DNA of 64,000 bases, from the NCBI GenBank assembly GCA_900074885.1, contig FJUW01000003.1, positions 248,001 to 312,000 on the forward strand. Reading direction: 5' to 3'. This document shows positions 48,284 through 57,758 of this stretch, piece after piece. Both the position numbers and the translations under genes were made by a program. Numbering within the stretch: the stretch's first letter is position 1; the number at the start of each line of letters is the position of its first letter. This DNA comes from Rhynchosporium graminicola (Eukaryota; Ascomycota; Leotiomycetes; Helotiales; Ploettnerulaceae). The notes under the pieces are model-generated. The model did not search any database. It saw only the letters and a list, made by a program, of their open reading frames with translations, and had not been told where the DNA came from.

Positions 48284-48664
48284 TATTATAACCCTTAGCT
48301 ATAATAGGTAATATAGCCCTAAGGCTCGGCAGGCAGACTAACCTACTTAGCTAGCTCTATACTGCATAGAGAAGCTATAGGTCACGTGATAAAGGTTATA
48401 TACTAAATCAGCTTATAGTTCCTAAACTAGATAATAATTCAGATAATTCAGATAATTCAGATAATTTAATAGAACGAAAGTTCTATATATACTAGCACGT
48501 CTACCTACTAGATAGAAGCTTCGTGCTTAACTTAAATATAGTATCTTACTTATACTTAGTAACTTATAAAGATTACTAGACTTAATCTAGTAATAGCGTC
48601 CCTGCCTACCTAACTAACCTCTTTCGCACTCTAGAACGAACACTACGCTCTACCGTACGTTATA
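48284..48664 (+). repeat. 3' LTR of family D element
   Basis: 381 bp, begins TATTATAACCCTTAGC (mutated TGTTACAACCCTTGGC), ends ACGTTATA, followed by TSD ACTAT. Confidence 0.92.
48434..48468 (+). repeat. short tandem array of ATTCAGATA in the 3' LTR of D
   Basis: Three tandem ATTCAGATA units occur here against a single one in the 5' LTR (41911 region). This accounts for the full 18-bp length difference between the two LTRs. Confidence 0.85.
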
Positions 48665-48669
48665 ACTAT

Positions 48670-48952
48670 CTTAAGCTTAAGGATTTCTCGTAGTATCTTA
48701 TAGTACTAAATTAAGTAGATAGGAGCTGACGACGATCTCGAATAGTACTCCTGCTTAGACGCTATAATAGCCCCTTACTTGCTTAAGCGTTTCTACCTGC
48801 GATACTTAGTAGTAAAAGGACTGCTACGACTCCTCCCGAAGTGGCTAGAGGCGTATAATAAAAGTATTAATAACTATAGCGAATTAGAGGACGATATACC
48901 TATAATAGCTACTACTTGTATATAGTTCTTCAAGAGAGAGGGAGGGAATTAG
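48670..48952 (+). pseudogene. family C pol, last part (chromodomain-like C-terminus), degraded
   Basis: Continues family C pol after the family D insertion. Readable strings are IGADDDLE-Y and APYLLKRFYLRY followed by LPKWLEAYNK, the usual C-terminal end of this type of fungal Gypsy pol, with TAG in place of Trp codons. It ends near TAG 48950-48952, about 60 bp before the 3' LTR. Confidence 0.7.
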
Positions 48953-49011
48953 CGTTTTTACCGGATTTTTCAAGCTTCGAGGACGAAGCCCTTCTCGGAA
49001 GGGGGAGGTAG

Positions 49012-49242
49012 TATTACGGTCTATACTATAACGGCCTCAGGCTCCTAAGCATTAAAGCAAGCAGGGCTAGCGGAATGCGGTTAGTGCGTACTAGAGGATG
49101 ATTAGTTAGTATAGCCCTATGGTTATACCTAGAGAGAGAGTCGAGAGTAGAAACCTCCTCTCTATCTTTTCTTCCCTTTACTCAGCGCACCCTTAAGGGC
49201 GAATACAACTCGTTATCTACTCCCTGTGCCTCTGCCGTAACA
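49012..49242 (+). repeat. 3' LTR of family C element
   Basis: 231 bp, begins TATTACGGTCTATACT and ends CTCTGCCGTAACA, followed by TSD AATAT. Confidence 0.92.
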
Positions 49243-49247
49243 AATAT

Positions 49248-49414
49248 GAAGTAATAAGAATTAACTTAGAATCTATAACTAAGGAGTAAAGGAGTAGAGA
49301 GAGAAAGGAAGTATATATATGAAAAGGGGCCCCTAAACTCTACTCGTGTAATCTCGCTTAGCAGTAAGTGTTTCCACTAATAGGGGGAAACCTCCAATCT
49401 GACTAGTCGTCACA
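49248..49414 (-). repeat. 5' LTR of copy A2, second part (167 bp)
   Basis: Continues the family A LTR interrupted at 26182 and ends GACTAGTCGTCACA, followed by AACTC, the TSD of the outer element. The two parts together give 234 bp, the same as the partner LTR at 11954-12187. Confidence 0.9.
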
Positions 49415-49695
49415 AACTCTCTAATTTCAAGATTTGATAACTTAGTAGAAGTTATCGTAGTAACATCTTTCCAACAAGTCTACTTTCAGGGTCAAGTTAG
49501 GGGTATGTAGCGGAACTGATTTTGTCCCGTGTCCCTACTTCCGCAGCAAAACCTGAAGATTACTTGAAGATTTTATTAGATCTTAGCTACACGAGATCTT
49601 TAAGGTCGTTTGATATACCACTCTTATACTTCAATGAGATAGAGCGGAATTTTTTGTTTCCTGATTTCAAGCTCTATGTCTTTAAGGCATGCTAG

Positions 49696-50060
49696 CAACT
49701 AATACCACAAAGTTCTCTTATAAACTAAATAAGAATCTATACTATAGCTTTAATATCGATATAGATAAGAGATATATTATTCTATTTAGTAGATCTACTA
49801 AAATAGAAGCCTTATTTATAATAACTTCTTAAACTAATTCTATAATAACTAAGAATCTATATTTACTATTATATTAAGTAATTTAACCTTAGATTTATCT
49901 TTAAGCTTTTAAGGAAAAGTCTGTATTTCTTTTATCTATGTAATATGATTAATATCTAAATAAATTGTTATTAACCTATATTTATTATACTTTATAGATA
50001 CTAAAAATTTATTCTCAAGAAGAAATTTACTGGCTTAGAGCGAACGTATTGAACCTCTTG
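49696..50060. other. AT-rich, RIP-like flank downstream of the split gene
   Basis: From about 49730 to 49990 the sequence is TA-rich and CA-poor, though it matches none of families A-D. It may be the mutated 3' part of the split host gene (RIP leaking from the repeat) or a relic of another repeat. No frame is open. Confidence 0.45.
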
Positions 50061-50908
50061 TATCTCTATATTAAAATCAAAGCATCAATCCCGCAACTTT
50101 TAAAATAACAGAATAGCGAATGTATTACTCATCTGTAAATACTGATTCAAAGTATTGCGATTTACAGCTAATTATCCTCTCTGTTGCAATTCTTTAATTA
50201 CCTGAGACCTTCAAAACAAAGAAGCCCGAGAAAAGTGGATTTCAAAGTGGCATGCCTAGAAAAATGTCGGAAAGGAAGAAACATGAGACATGAATAGAAC
50301 TGGATTTGAAGCTTTCTATATCAATGTGAATACCTCCAAAGACTTATCGCACATCCCCTCGAATTGTCACCTTGATACCTTATTAAGCTGCGTTAGAAGA
50401 TAAGTGACTTTTTTGTTCGATTATTTTTGAGTTATGCTTTTACTCAATCCTTATAAAACTCTGTAGTAGAAACCACTAAGGCAAAAGAAAGGGTGCCGTG
50501 TCATCTAGAATGACGCCATTTGACTGAGTCGTGATACCGGGGGCCTTCAAGTCTCTAAGAGTGTTGTCATGTATCAATTGTCTGTTGATTGAGTAAACAG
50601 AAGCAGCCCTAATCTTAGTTCATTAGACAACAGACTGGCTATAGCTCTGTTGAATCAACGCCATGGGGTGACACGCCTATTCAATCCATTGAACTTTCCA
50701 GTTCAGTCTCCTAATTCATCGTGATACTGACAATTCTCCATCTCACTCCCTGTGTCCTCTTACTTTATATACAGAAATAATATTCGATGCCCTCGCCTGT
50801 ATTCAACAGCCTTCAATTCACTGTAATATCCCCATGTACATAATATCAGTTACCGTCCAGCTAGACGCATCATCGGAGATCTCGCTAGCCTCCTCAACCC
50901 TCTGAAGA
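50061..50908. other. intergenic, nothing recognised
   Basis: Composition returns gradually to normal. I see no ORF, RNA gene or repeat with support. Confidence 0.4.
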
Positions 50909-51592
50909 TCATAGATTCCTAGATCTTCCCAGGATGTTCTTATCCTCTGTAAAATCCAAAATTGTTTTCATTTCCTGCGTTAGATTATCCTCTAGAATTA
51001 CTTCAGCTTGTTGAGTTGTTGCTGTAAAATGTATCTCAGATCCGCGACACAGAGCCTCGTCTCCCACCACGAACATGAGCTCCTGCTTTCCAAGGGCTTT
51101 CATCGACGAAGAAAATCTTAACCGATGTTGATACAGCGAGAGCTGAGCTAGGTAGTAAAGCACTGCTCGGACTGTGGTGGAGATCGTCAGGTTCGAGGTA
51201 GTAACAGTTGCTTAATCGGGTCGAGTGCGTGAAGAGTGACGCTGGTATTCATGCGAGACCTTCGAAGTCCGGCTTGCAGCGCTGAGCGACGGAGCGTGGA
51301 TGCCATTGAAACTCGGAGTTTTCTATTGATCGATGATGCAGTTTGTTGCTCTCATAAGAAGGACGACGTCGTTATCATCAAAATCAAAACGTGGCCCATC
51401 AATGCGATGTACTTCCACTGGTTCGCGTCACTTGCCTTGCATATCAGTAGCTTCCAGTATATCTTCCTCCAGTCAATACATTCAACGCTAGAAAAAGAAC
51501 TTTTGTTGATCTGCCAACGGAGACAAGGGATGGGCAACGAGGCTGCGGAAGCTCAGACGGAGAGCAAACGCATTTCTAATCCAAGACACTAG
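50909..51592. other. short unrecognised ORFs, no supported gene
   Basis: A minus-strand ORF at 50909-51163 (84 codons) and a plus-strand ORF at 51236-51592 (118 codons) have genic base composition, but neither shows a known motif, and I could not build a spliced model with good sites. It could be the remains of a gene; strand is uncertain. Confidence 0.25.
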
Positions 51593-52391
51593 ATGAGTGA
51601 TTTGAAAGCAAGCAGAACGCGAGAAAGACACGCGACCAGATCCAATATGGCGAACATCTCAAGCTATGAGTAGCTGAATATATATATATATATATATATA
51701 TATGAAGTGAATCACGCTTCAATATCAATCAGTATTCTCGTTCATCGTTACGACAATTTGGTCGTAATTCGCTTAAGCGAAGAAAACAAAACACGCCTTC
51801 ATGACCCCCCTGTGATTTACATATATTCAGCAGCATACCCATGTCTAACAGTTCTATCAACAACAATATAAATCCCTAGTTAACCTCTGTGAGTGGAAAT
51901 TAGAATTATCGCTCGAATTTATACCTTCCGAATCTACTTAGAAACCTCTAGTCCTTGATTACTAAAGCTAAGCACTAGCCGAGAAGACGAGAAATAGTTA
52001 AAGATTACTACGAGCAACTACTTCTCTATTACTCTGCCTAACTCCCCTAACTTAAATCTGAGGCTTAGGAACCTTTCACTACTTATAGATTTTATTCCAT
52101 CGGAGAGCGCAAGCGTCATTTGGCAATTTCACGTGTTGACCAAGAGATTGATCAATCGGAAGTTAGCTAGCTGACTTTACCTTGTGACTCAAAGTAGAGA
52201 GAACACATAGCTGACTAAATTGCATGATACAAGATACGCAATCATATTATTACAGGCAAGCTATTTTCGGACATCTATCTCGTATTTGGTAGACATCTCG
52301 TGTTCTTTTAGTGCCTGCACACCAGTGTGCAAGTCCTCATTCTACCATCTATATTCTGAAAAAAAAAAACGACACCCGCAGAAATCAAAAC
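51593..52391. other. intergenic, with a small AT-rich RIP-like patch
   Basis: Contains the (AT)13 microsatellite and a stretch at about 51880-52070 that is TA-rich and may be a short mutated repeat remnant. No ORF is supported. The end is the 3' flank of the MFS gene. Confidence 0.4.
51678..51703. repeat. (AT)13 microsatellite
   Basis: A perfect run of 13 AT dinucleotides. Confidence 0.97.
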
Positions 52392-54044
52392 TCAAGGCTT
52401 CCATCTGAAGCCAGGATGTCTCCAATCCAAGTCCTGAATCTGCTTTTGGCTCATGCCATCCAATGCATTGTCGGTATCCAACTTATCTCTCTTTCTGTTG
52501 TCGGCTAACATCCAAAAGAGCAAACCGATCGAGCAGAGGAAGATCGTGCTTGAGGTGGCGAAGTTTAGACCATTGCCAATATGATAATTTGGGCCATCGA
52601 ATGGTAGGAAACTCCATGTGGAGATGAGGCCACCGATGTTACCAAGCATGACGTTAGTGGCGATAGCTGAGGATCGAGCTGTGTCAGAAACGACGTTCGC
52701 AGCTACTTGAGCATTACACAGGGCGCCGAAGGAGTAAGCTCCTGATGCGATGATGAAAGTGGCCCCGTAGCGTGCCCTTCCGTCCGTTGTGGAAAGGAAA
52801 ATGATATAACCGATCATCATTAATGGTGCTGATAAGATGAAGAAGATGCTCCTTTTGTCGAACTTCCAGGAGAGGAACGGGAACAAAACCGTGAAGAACG
52901 CACCGACGATATATGGAGGCACTGTGTGTAGCTGTAGTGAGACCAAGGTTTCACGTGGATAGATGGTCTTGACGATTGTGGGCGTGAAGAAAGCGAGACC
53001 TTGAACGGTAATGTTGTCGAGGAGGAAGATAAAGGAAGTGGCCAATGTGACTGGCGAGAAGATGCCACGAAGCATCTTAGCTTTATCCATTTTGTCGAGA
53101 ACTTCGGTGGTTCCAACACGCTCCGACTTGACACGAGCAACAGCCAAATCCTTCTCTTCCTGTGTCAGCCAGCGAGCTGTGGCGGGTCGATCAGTCAGGG
53201 TGAGGAATGAGATCAGCGCTAGACCGCAGGTAATAATGCCTTCGATCGCAAAGATCATACGCCAAGACTTTAGGCTCCCAAAGCTATCCATTTTGAGAAT
53301 TGCAGAGGCAAGCAAACCTCCAAAAGCACCAGCAATCGGTGACATAACAATGTAAAGACCTAATCTGAAAGCAAGTTCTGAACGTCTATACCACCGAGAC
53401 ATATAATAAGCAATACCCGGCATCATCCCAGCCTCAAAAATACCGAGAAGGAAGCGAACTGCGCAGACCTGGTTGTAGTTGTGCACGAAGGCCGTACAGA
53501 TAGAACATATCCCGAAAAGTAGAGAGATAATAGGGATGAAATATCCAGGACCGATCCATTTGCAGGCCATGTTGGAGGGTATCTCAAAGATGATGTAAGA
53601 GATATAGAAGCATGAGAGCACGGCATTATAGTCATACTTCTTCAAGCCGAGTTCTTTCTCGAAGCCTGCCAATTTGGCGTTTCCTGAAATCCGTTAGCAA
53701 CGAATTTTCATGAGTGGAGAGTAAACATACCGATATTGGCGCGATCGATGAAACAGAAAAGGTACAAGAGAGCCACAGTGGGAACGATGTACAAGTCAAT
53801 CTTCAAACGAAGCCTAGCTTCTGCCTTGGGATCGAACGTGAGTAACGACACTCCATGTCTTCTGTCTGTTAGCCTTTGTGAATTGAGAGGCGAGTTAGGG
53901 AGCTCACCTGTCCGTAGCGGCATATCCTCTCTCAGCGGCGGTGCGAGCTGTTGCATCGTGGTAAACTTGAGCTTTCTCCCTGACTGGGCTGTTCGGATTA
54001 GGAGAGGTATTGACTTCCTTCTCATAATCTTGAACGAAAGCCAT
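52392..54044 (-). CDS. MFS transporter, Dal5/allantoate permease type (anion:cation symporter family)
   Basis: Three exons, 53908-54044, 53731-53861 and 52392-53683, giving 519 aa. Intron 1 (46 nt, GTGAGC to CAG) and intron 2 (47 nt, GTATGT to CAG) both have GCTAAC branch sites and restore the conserved FIDRANIG-NAKLAGFEKELGL stretch. Marks of the family are LYLFCFIDRANIGNA in helix 1, SCFYISYIIFEIPSN in helix 2, RFLLGIFEAGMMPGIAYYMSRWY in helices 4-5, and the mid-protein ARWLTQEEK segment. About 12 hydrophobic helices are present. Relatives import organic anions such as allantoate, nicotinate, pantothenate or phthalate with protons at the plasma membrane; which substrate applies here is unknown. 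The start ATG at 54042-54044 gives a 45-residue polar cytosolic head. Flanked on the 5' side by 2.4 kb without a supported gene. Confidence 0.94.
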
Positions 54045-56474
54045 CTCTGAGAAGTCTCCAACTAAAGTGGAAATGAGGTTTGTAATGGTACACACAGACG
54101 GGAAAGCTCTTCTTATACAGTACAATGACGACTTGCAGCTAAGACGCTAGAAACCACGGAAGCTCCCTGTAGACAAGCTTTGTAGTCAAGTTAGGGTTTT
54201 TTTCTAACAAGCAGCCTACTGTCGTGACTCTTATCGAAGACGGGTAGGATACACTGTGCAGGAGCACTTTGTCCAGGAGAATAGAGAGTTGTACAGTTCA
54301 GCTTCTCATCTGCCTTTATACTCGCTCTTTTCAATTTTGAATTGCGGGGAGAAGCCCGCCCAAGATCCAGTTCTCCTCGCGGGGGCGGGCAGGGGAACAA
54401 GCCAGCGTAATCGTAATACAGGGCTTAGAGTGTGGAAATTATTTGATCCAATCGAATCACCCATTGAAGTCGTGCCCGATAGATTTGACAGCAGCCATTG
54501 GGTGCTGATCCGCCAAAAGCCGTCAACAACTGGGGTTTCTTGGCAGCGGAGATTTCGTGGATTTATCGTGGCTTGGAATAACGTGGGGGACAGGGTGCGG
54601 GATTACAAGACGGCTCTTTTCGATCTCATCAAAGTGCTTGCATCTAAAGGGCCAGGCGGAACTGACTAAAGAGGCTGGCTTACGAAGAAGAGATCTAATT
54701 CTGTGACACTCGCAGCTCTTAGCGACCTGATCTTTCGGGATCACGAATAAGGTTTGTGCAGTTTCAGAACGAGCCTTTAAGATTCGTAGATTTTGAATCG
54801 TGCACTTTGACAGACTCTATAGAGACGGTGTGAAATCCTAATCTGAATGTTTCAACTCCGGCATCGGTAGCGCTACTTCCCACTACTCTGTCGATAGAGC
54901 CTAAAGAGGCAGTGATACGGCATTTAACTATAGGGTTAGTCTCTGAATCAATATGCCAACACGGACTAGAGCTAGCACAATCCAGATTTGCCATATTTGA
55001 ATTTGAATCTAGATCTGTGTTAGGCGTAGCGCGGAGGATCGAAGCCTTCGATTGTTTTAATAGAACTTTCCTTTGAAGCCTGCCTAGCGAAGCTACACCT
55101 GAGTAAAGACAGATTTGTATGCTTACTATACTAGTTATCAGTACCTCGCTGTCGACGTGCTTACTATCGACATATTTAAAAAGAATCCAGGTGGTCATTT
55201 ATATCATATATATTAAGACATAAACTTTCCTACTTGGTTAATTATCCTAGATACTGTCATTATTCTGTCTTGAGATGTATCCTACTATCAAATAATCAGA
55301 GAGACTACCAGCTTCTGAGAGACTGGGAAAGGAAGCTTACATTGTATAGCACGTCACTAAAGTAGGAAGTCCGTACTAGTGCTCTAAGCGAAAAGTTCAA
55401 ATCCAAAATCCCATCTTCGAAAACAACCAGTTCCAGACCGCCATACCCTTACTGATTTGGCACATGAATTCGCTTTCAAATTGCCACCTGAATAGGGTTA
55501 GTAGTCAAATGGGATTAATATTAGAAGAAATCAGACGGGACGAAATTTTAGACCGTCTCTACCAAGTGTCGGACGAGGCATTATCTATGTGCTGATCATA
55601 CTTTTATGCTTCCTTGTGCCAGGTTGTTGTAGCAATTTTAAATTAAGATTTGATCTGCACTAAACTACATCTAACTTTGTCCACTCGTAACACTCGAGGC
55701 CTGCGTGCTGTTGTTATTACACCATACCAACGAATGTTATACTTCCACTAAGAGGTGGGATGGGGAACCGAAACACGATGTGTAACGGTAACAACCTGGA
55801 AGGTCGCTTTCAGGACGGGTACGAAAGGAGGTTTGCAGTGGGTCTCGTACACCAGGGTATCTGCTTCAATATACTTGTTGGTAAAAAATAAACCCCTACA
55901 CTGTCTCTGTCGTAGGGAGCCTCGTCAAGGGGCCAACACCCAATCGTTTGATCACAATCAGTCTAATTATGGGCGAGAACCTACTACGTAGAACCACTCT
56001 ATAGGCTAGGGGTTTATTTCTCCCAAATACCAAGTATACGGTAATCTATGGAGAAAACTCCAAAGTCGAAGTGAGTCGATTGGAAGTTCGATCTTTCGCC
56101 CACTACCCAGGGTGTACGAGACCCAGTGTAATCCCCCTTTCGTACTTCACATGAGGCACCCCAAGGCATGATTGTGGATGCACGAGTCAGTAGGTGCAGC
56201 GGAGCGACAAACTATATCGGTAAACTCTCTCGGCACATTATCCACATACAGCAAATACATCGCAAATAGAAAACAAAAACAAAAATAAAAATCATACTAA
56301 TCACCCACCCGAATACTAAACGTTAAGATTTGGGCTGTAGTAGGGGCGTCAAGTTTAACATTTAAATCGGGGGTAGGGGGTGATAGTATGAGCACGAATG
56401 ACATGCATTTGATTACTCTGACTGATGAAAACTGTCTTACTAAGCAAGTCCAGCGCATCAATACTCCCTCCTCA
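54045..56474. other. 2.4-kb gap without a supported gene
   Basis: The first few hundred bases are the MFS promoter. ORFs at 54256-54669 (+, 137 codons) and 54764-55198 (-, 144 codons) have no recognisable domain or splice partners; the second is the better candidate because it starts with ATG and is the longest, but I would not annotate it without transcripts. A fold-back repeat at 55819-56145 is listed separately. Confidence 0.4.
55819..56145. repeat. fold-back / MITE-like imperfect inverted repeat
   Basis: The outer arms 55819-55852 and 56112-56145 are 34 bp each and complementary with a few mismatches; the best core is GGGTCTCGTACAC against GTGTACGAGACCC. Inner arms AAATAAACCCCTA (from 55886) and TAGGGGTTTATTT (56007-56019) are also complementary. 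The hairpin has about 107 bp of loop. No transposase is present, so it resembles a non-autonomous element or an old palindrome. Target duplications were not resolved. Confidence 0.6.
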
Positions 56475-57758
56475 TTAATACTCCTCCGAGTTCAGCGTCC
56501 TTTCCCGAATATGCTCCGACCTTGGGGGACTCATGCACCCAGCTGGACCGTCCCCAGAAAGCTCCACCGCTCTTCTGGTCTTGGTATAGCCAACATTGTG
56601 GTAAGGACTGCCGGTATTATGCGGACCTCGCATTCGATCACGCATCGCGCCCCAAGTCAGAAGGATCCAAGTCTGCCATTTGACTTGTGCCACGGCATTA
56701 TTAAAATCCTCTTGGGCATGCCTTACCCACAGGTTGGTGTTGAGATTTTCGACGTTCCTGCATGCTGCGAATAGTTTACCCTTCTTTTTCTCTCGGCCTT
56801 TCCCGTCGGATACCCCATCGACTTTCTCCCTGAGCTCCAACTTTGCATGGCGGAGGTGAGGAATGCTTCTATCAAGGTGTTCGACTTGCCATCTGTAGTG
56901 CCTTTCAGGACCTTCCCCTATCCCACCTCCAAACATAAAGTCCATGTGCCACCTTGATGGAGTTGAGATTGGCTTGAAAAAGTCGCAGTGCTGCCTCTGG
57001 ATTGCTGTGAATTCCTCATTTTCTCTATCGGTGTAGCTCATGGTGGGGGTTCCTACAGCAAAATTCATACCCGAACTAGTATGCCACATTGTCCCAAGGA
57101 CGGGGCATTTGAAATCGCCGCCCCAATGCAGCGTGAATCTATGGTTGCGATCCAGTCTAGTGTATCCCCCAACATCATGGTAATAGAATATAGGCTTCTC
57201 AAGATCAGAGGTCTCGCAGAGATAATGGTGTGTCATAGCATATTCTGGTTGAGTACTCGAGTATACATATTGTTTGAAGTGCCTGCGATTTGTCCCACCT
57301 GGGTAATTATGGTTTACTTTGCCCGGCACAAAAGGATGCAGTCCTTGATATCGAGTCTCGGACTTCCCTGTTCTGCGTTTCGATGACTGTCTTTCAGGTG
57401 GCAGCAGTGGCGGGCTTGCTGCAGCTACAGCAAAGGTGCCACTTGATGTGACTATCTTGACCGTGTTGATTTCTGACCCAGTTGGAGAAGCCAGAGGATC
57501 GTGATCGTCTGGCGCAATGTCGTCGGCTGGGTCCCAGAAGGGATTCGTTACTGCTCCGTCGTTGTCGCTTGTTCCATCTGTTCGAGCTACAATCGACCGA
57601 GGTCGATTACTCGTGCTATTGTACTCGTAGCTAATCTCCGACAACTCTACTTTGCGTTGCCCGGCTCTCTCGTTTCGTATAACTTCGAGATCCCATGGTT
57701 TCGGACCACCTGAAGCAATGGGGCAATCAGCAGAGGCCATATCAAAAGGATTCAACAT
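56475..57758 (-). CDS. hypothetical protein, 427 aa, not recognised
   Basis: Uninterrupted frame from ATG 57756-57758 to the stop at 56475-56477. I do not recognise the family. The N-terminal 130 residues are polar and probably disordered (Asp/Pro-rich, for example DDIAPDDHDPLASPTGSE), followed by a basic patch (about 122-132, RQSSKRRTGK). The middle and C-terminal parts (about 135-370) look globular: rich in His, Tyr and Trp (HHYLCETSDLEKP, HRFTLHWGGDFKCPVLGTMWH, WHMDFMFGGGIGEG), with a charged helix (LELREKVDGVSDGKGREKKKG) before a final Trp-rich segment (VKWQTWILLTWGAMRDR). There is no signal peptide and no membrane segment. Codon use and length support a real gene. A second Met at residue 7 is an alternative start. 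Confidence 0.75.
   Translation of the reverse strand: MLNPFDMASADCPIASGGPKPWDLEVIRNERAGQRKVELSEISYEYNSTSNRPRSIVARTDGTSDNDGAVTNPFWDPADDIAPDDHDPLASPTGSEINTVKIVTSSGTFAVAAASPPLLPPERQSSKRRTGKSETRYQGLHPFVPGKVNHNYPGGTNRRHFKQYVYSSTQPEYAMTHHYLCETSDLEKPIFYYHDVGGYTRLDRNHRFTLHWGGDFKCPVLGTMWHTSSGMNFAVGTPTMSYTDRENEEFTAIQRQHCDFFKPISTPSRWHMDFMFGGGIGEGPERHYRWQVEHLDRSIPHLRHAKLELREKVDGVSDGKGREKKKGKLFAACRNVENLNTNLWVRHAQEDFNNAVAQVKWQTWILLTWGAMRDRMRGPHNTGSPYHNVGYTKTRRAVELSGDGPAGCMSPPRSEHIRERTLNSEEY

Larger units (their letters stand above)
41755..48664 (+). mobile_element. Ty3/Gypsy family D element with antisense accessory frame, nested in family C
   Basis: TSD ACTAT at 41750-41754 and 48665-48669. LTRs are 363 bp (5') and 381 bp (3'); the difference is exactly two extra 9-bp tandem units. 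Own length without the nested solo LTR is about 6.67 kb. Plus-strand gag-pol ends in a chromodomain at 47613 and is followed by a convergent antisense frame before the 3' LTR. A purine-rich AGAAAAGGGATAG lies directly before the 3' LTR. Confidence 0.92.
26183..49242 (+). mobile_element. Ty3/Gypsy family C element, nested in the 5' LTR of A2
   Basis: TSD AATAT at 26178-26182 and 49243-49247; AATAT is also the native sequence of the family A LTR at this point. Both LTRs are 231 bp. Without the nested elements A3 and D it is about 6.84 kb. RT reads on the plus strand, and a purine-rich tract (GGAAGGGGGAGG, about 48998-49009) precedes the 3' LTR. Confidence 0.92.
11954..49414 (-). mobile_element. 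outer Ty3/Gypsy family A element (copy A2) carrying all nested insertions
   Basis: Minus-strand element flanked by TSD AACTC at 11949-11953 and 49415-49419. Its 3' LTR is 11954-12187; its 5' LTR is split into 26116-26182 and 49248-49414 by the family C insertion. Its internal part is 12188-12978 and 20767-26115, split by family B. Own sequence without insertions is about 6.6 kb (two 234-bp LTRs plus about 6.14 kb internal). It is heavily RIP-mutated. The whole block is one insertion event at the host site followed by at least five later insertions. Confidence 0.92.
11883..49695 (+). pseudogene. small host gene split by the 37.5-kb retroelement nest
   Basis: Exonic pieces: 11883-11953, 49420-49502 and 49547-49695. 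The left piece is ATG plus 23 codons and two bases; on removing the outer element and one copy of its TSD AACTC, the frame continues for 28 codons on the right side to GGGTATGT, where a 44-nt intron (49503-49546, GTATGT to CCGCAG) leads into 48 more open codons ending at TAG 49693-49695. The total is 100 codons with no stop, across an insertion point and an intron, which is unlikely by chance in this composition. The product has no motif I recognise; residues after the intron are mixed hydrophobic and charged, with no signal peptide at the start. A TATA-like site lies about 90 bp upstream. It is the intact target that the retroelement hit; the present allele cannot be expressed as one protein. 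The true gene could be longer on the 3' side, because the DNA after 49700 looks RIP-mutated. Confidence 0.55.

Noticed and set aside
54256..54669. 137-codon plus-strand ORF upstream of the MFS gene
   Set aside because: No motif, overlaps the presumed promoter of the divergent MFS gene, and is overlapped by another ORF on the opposite strand.
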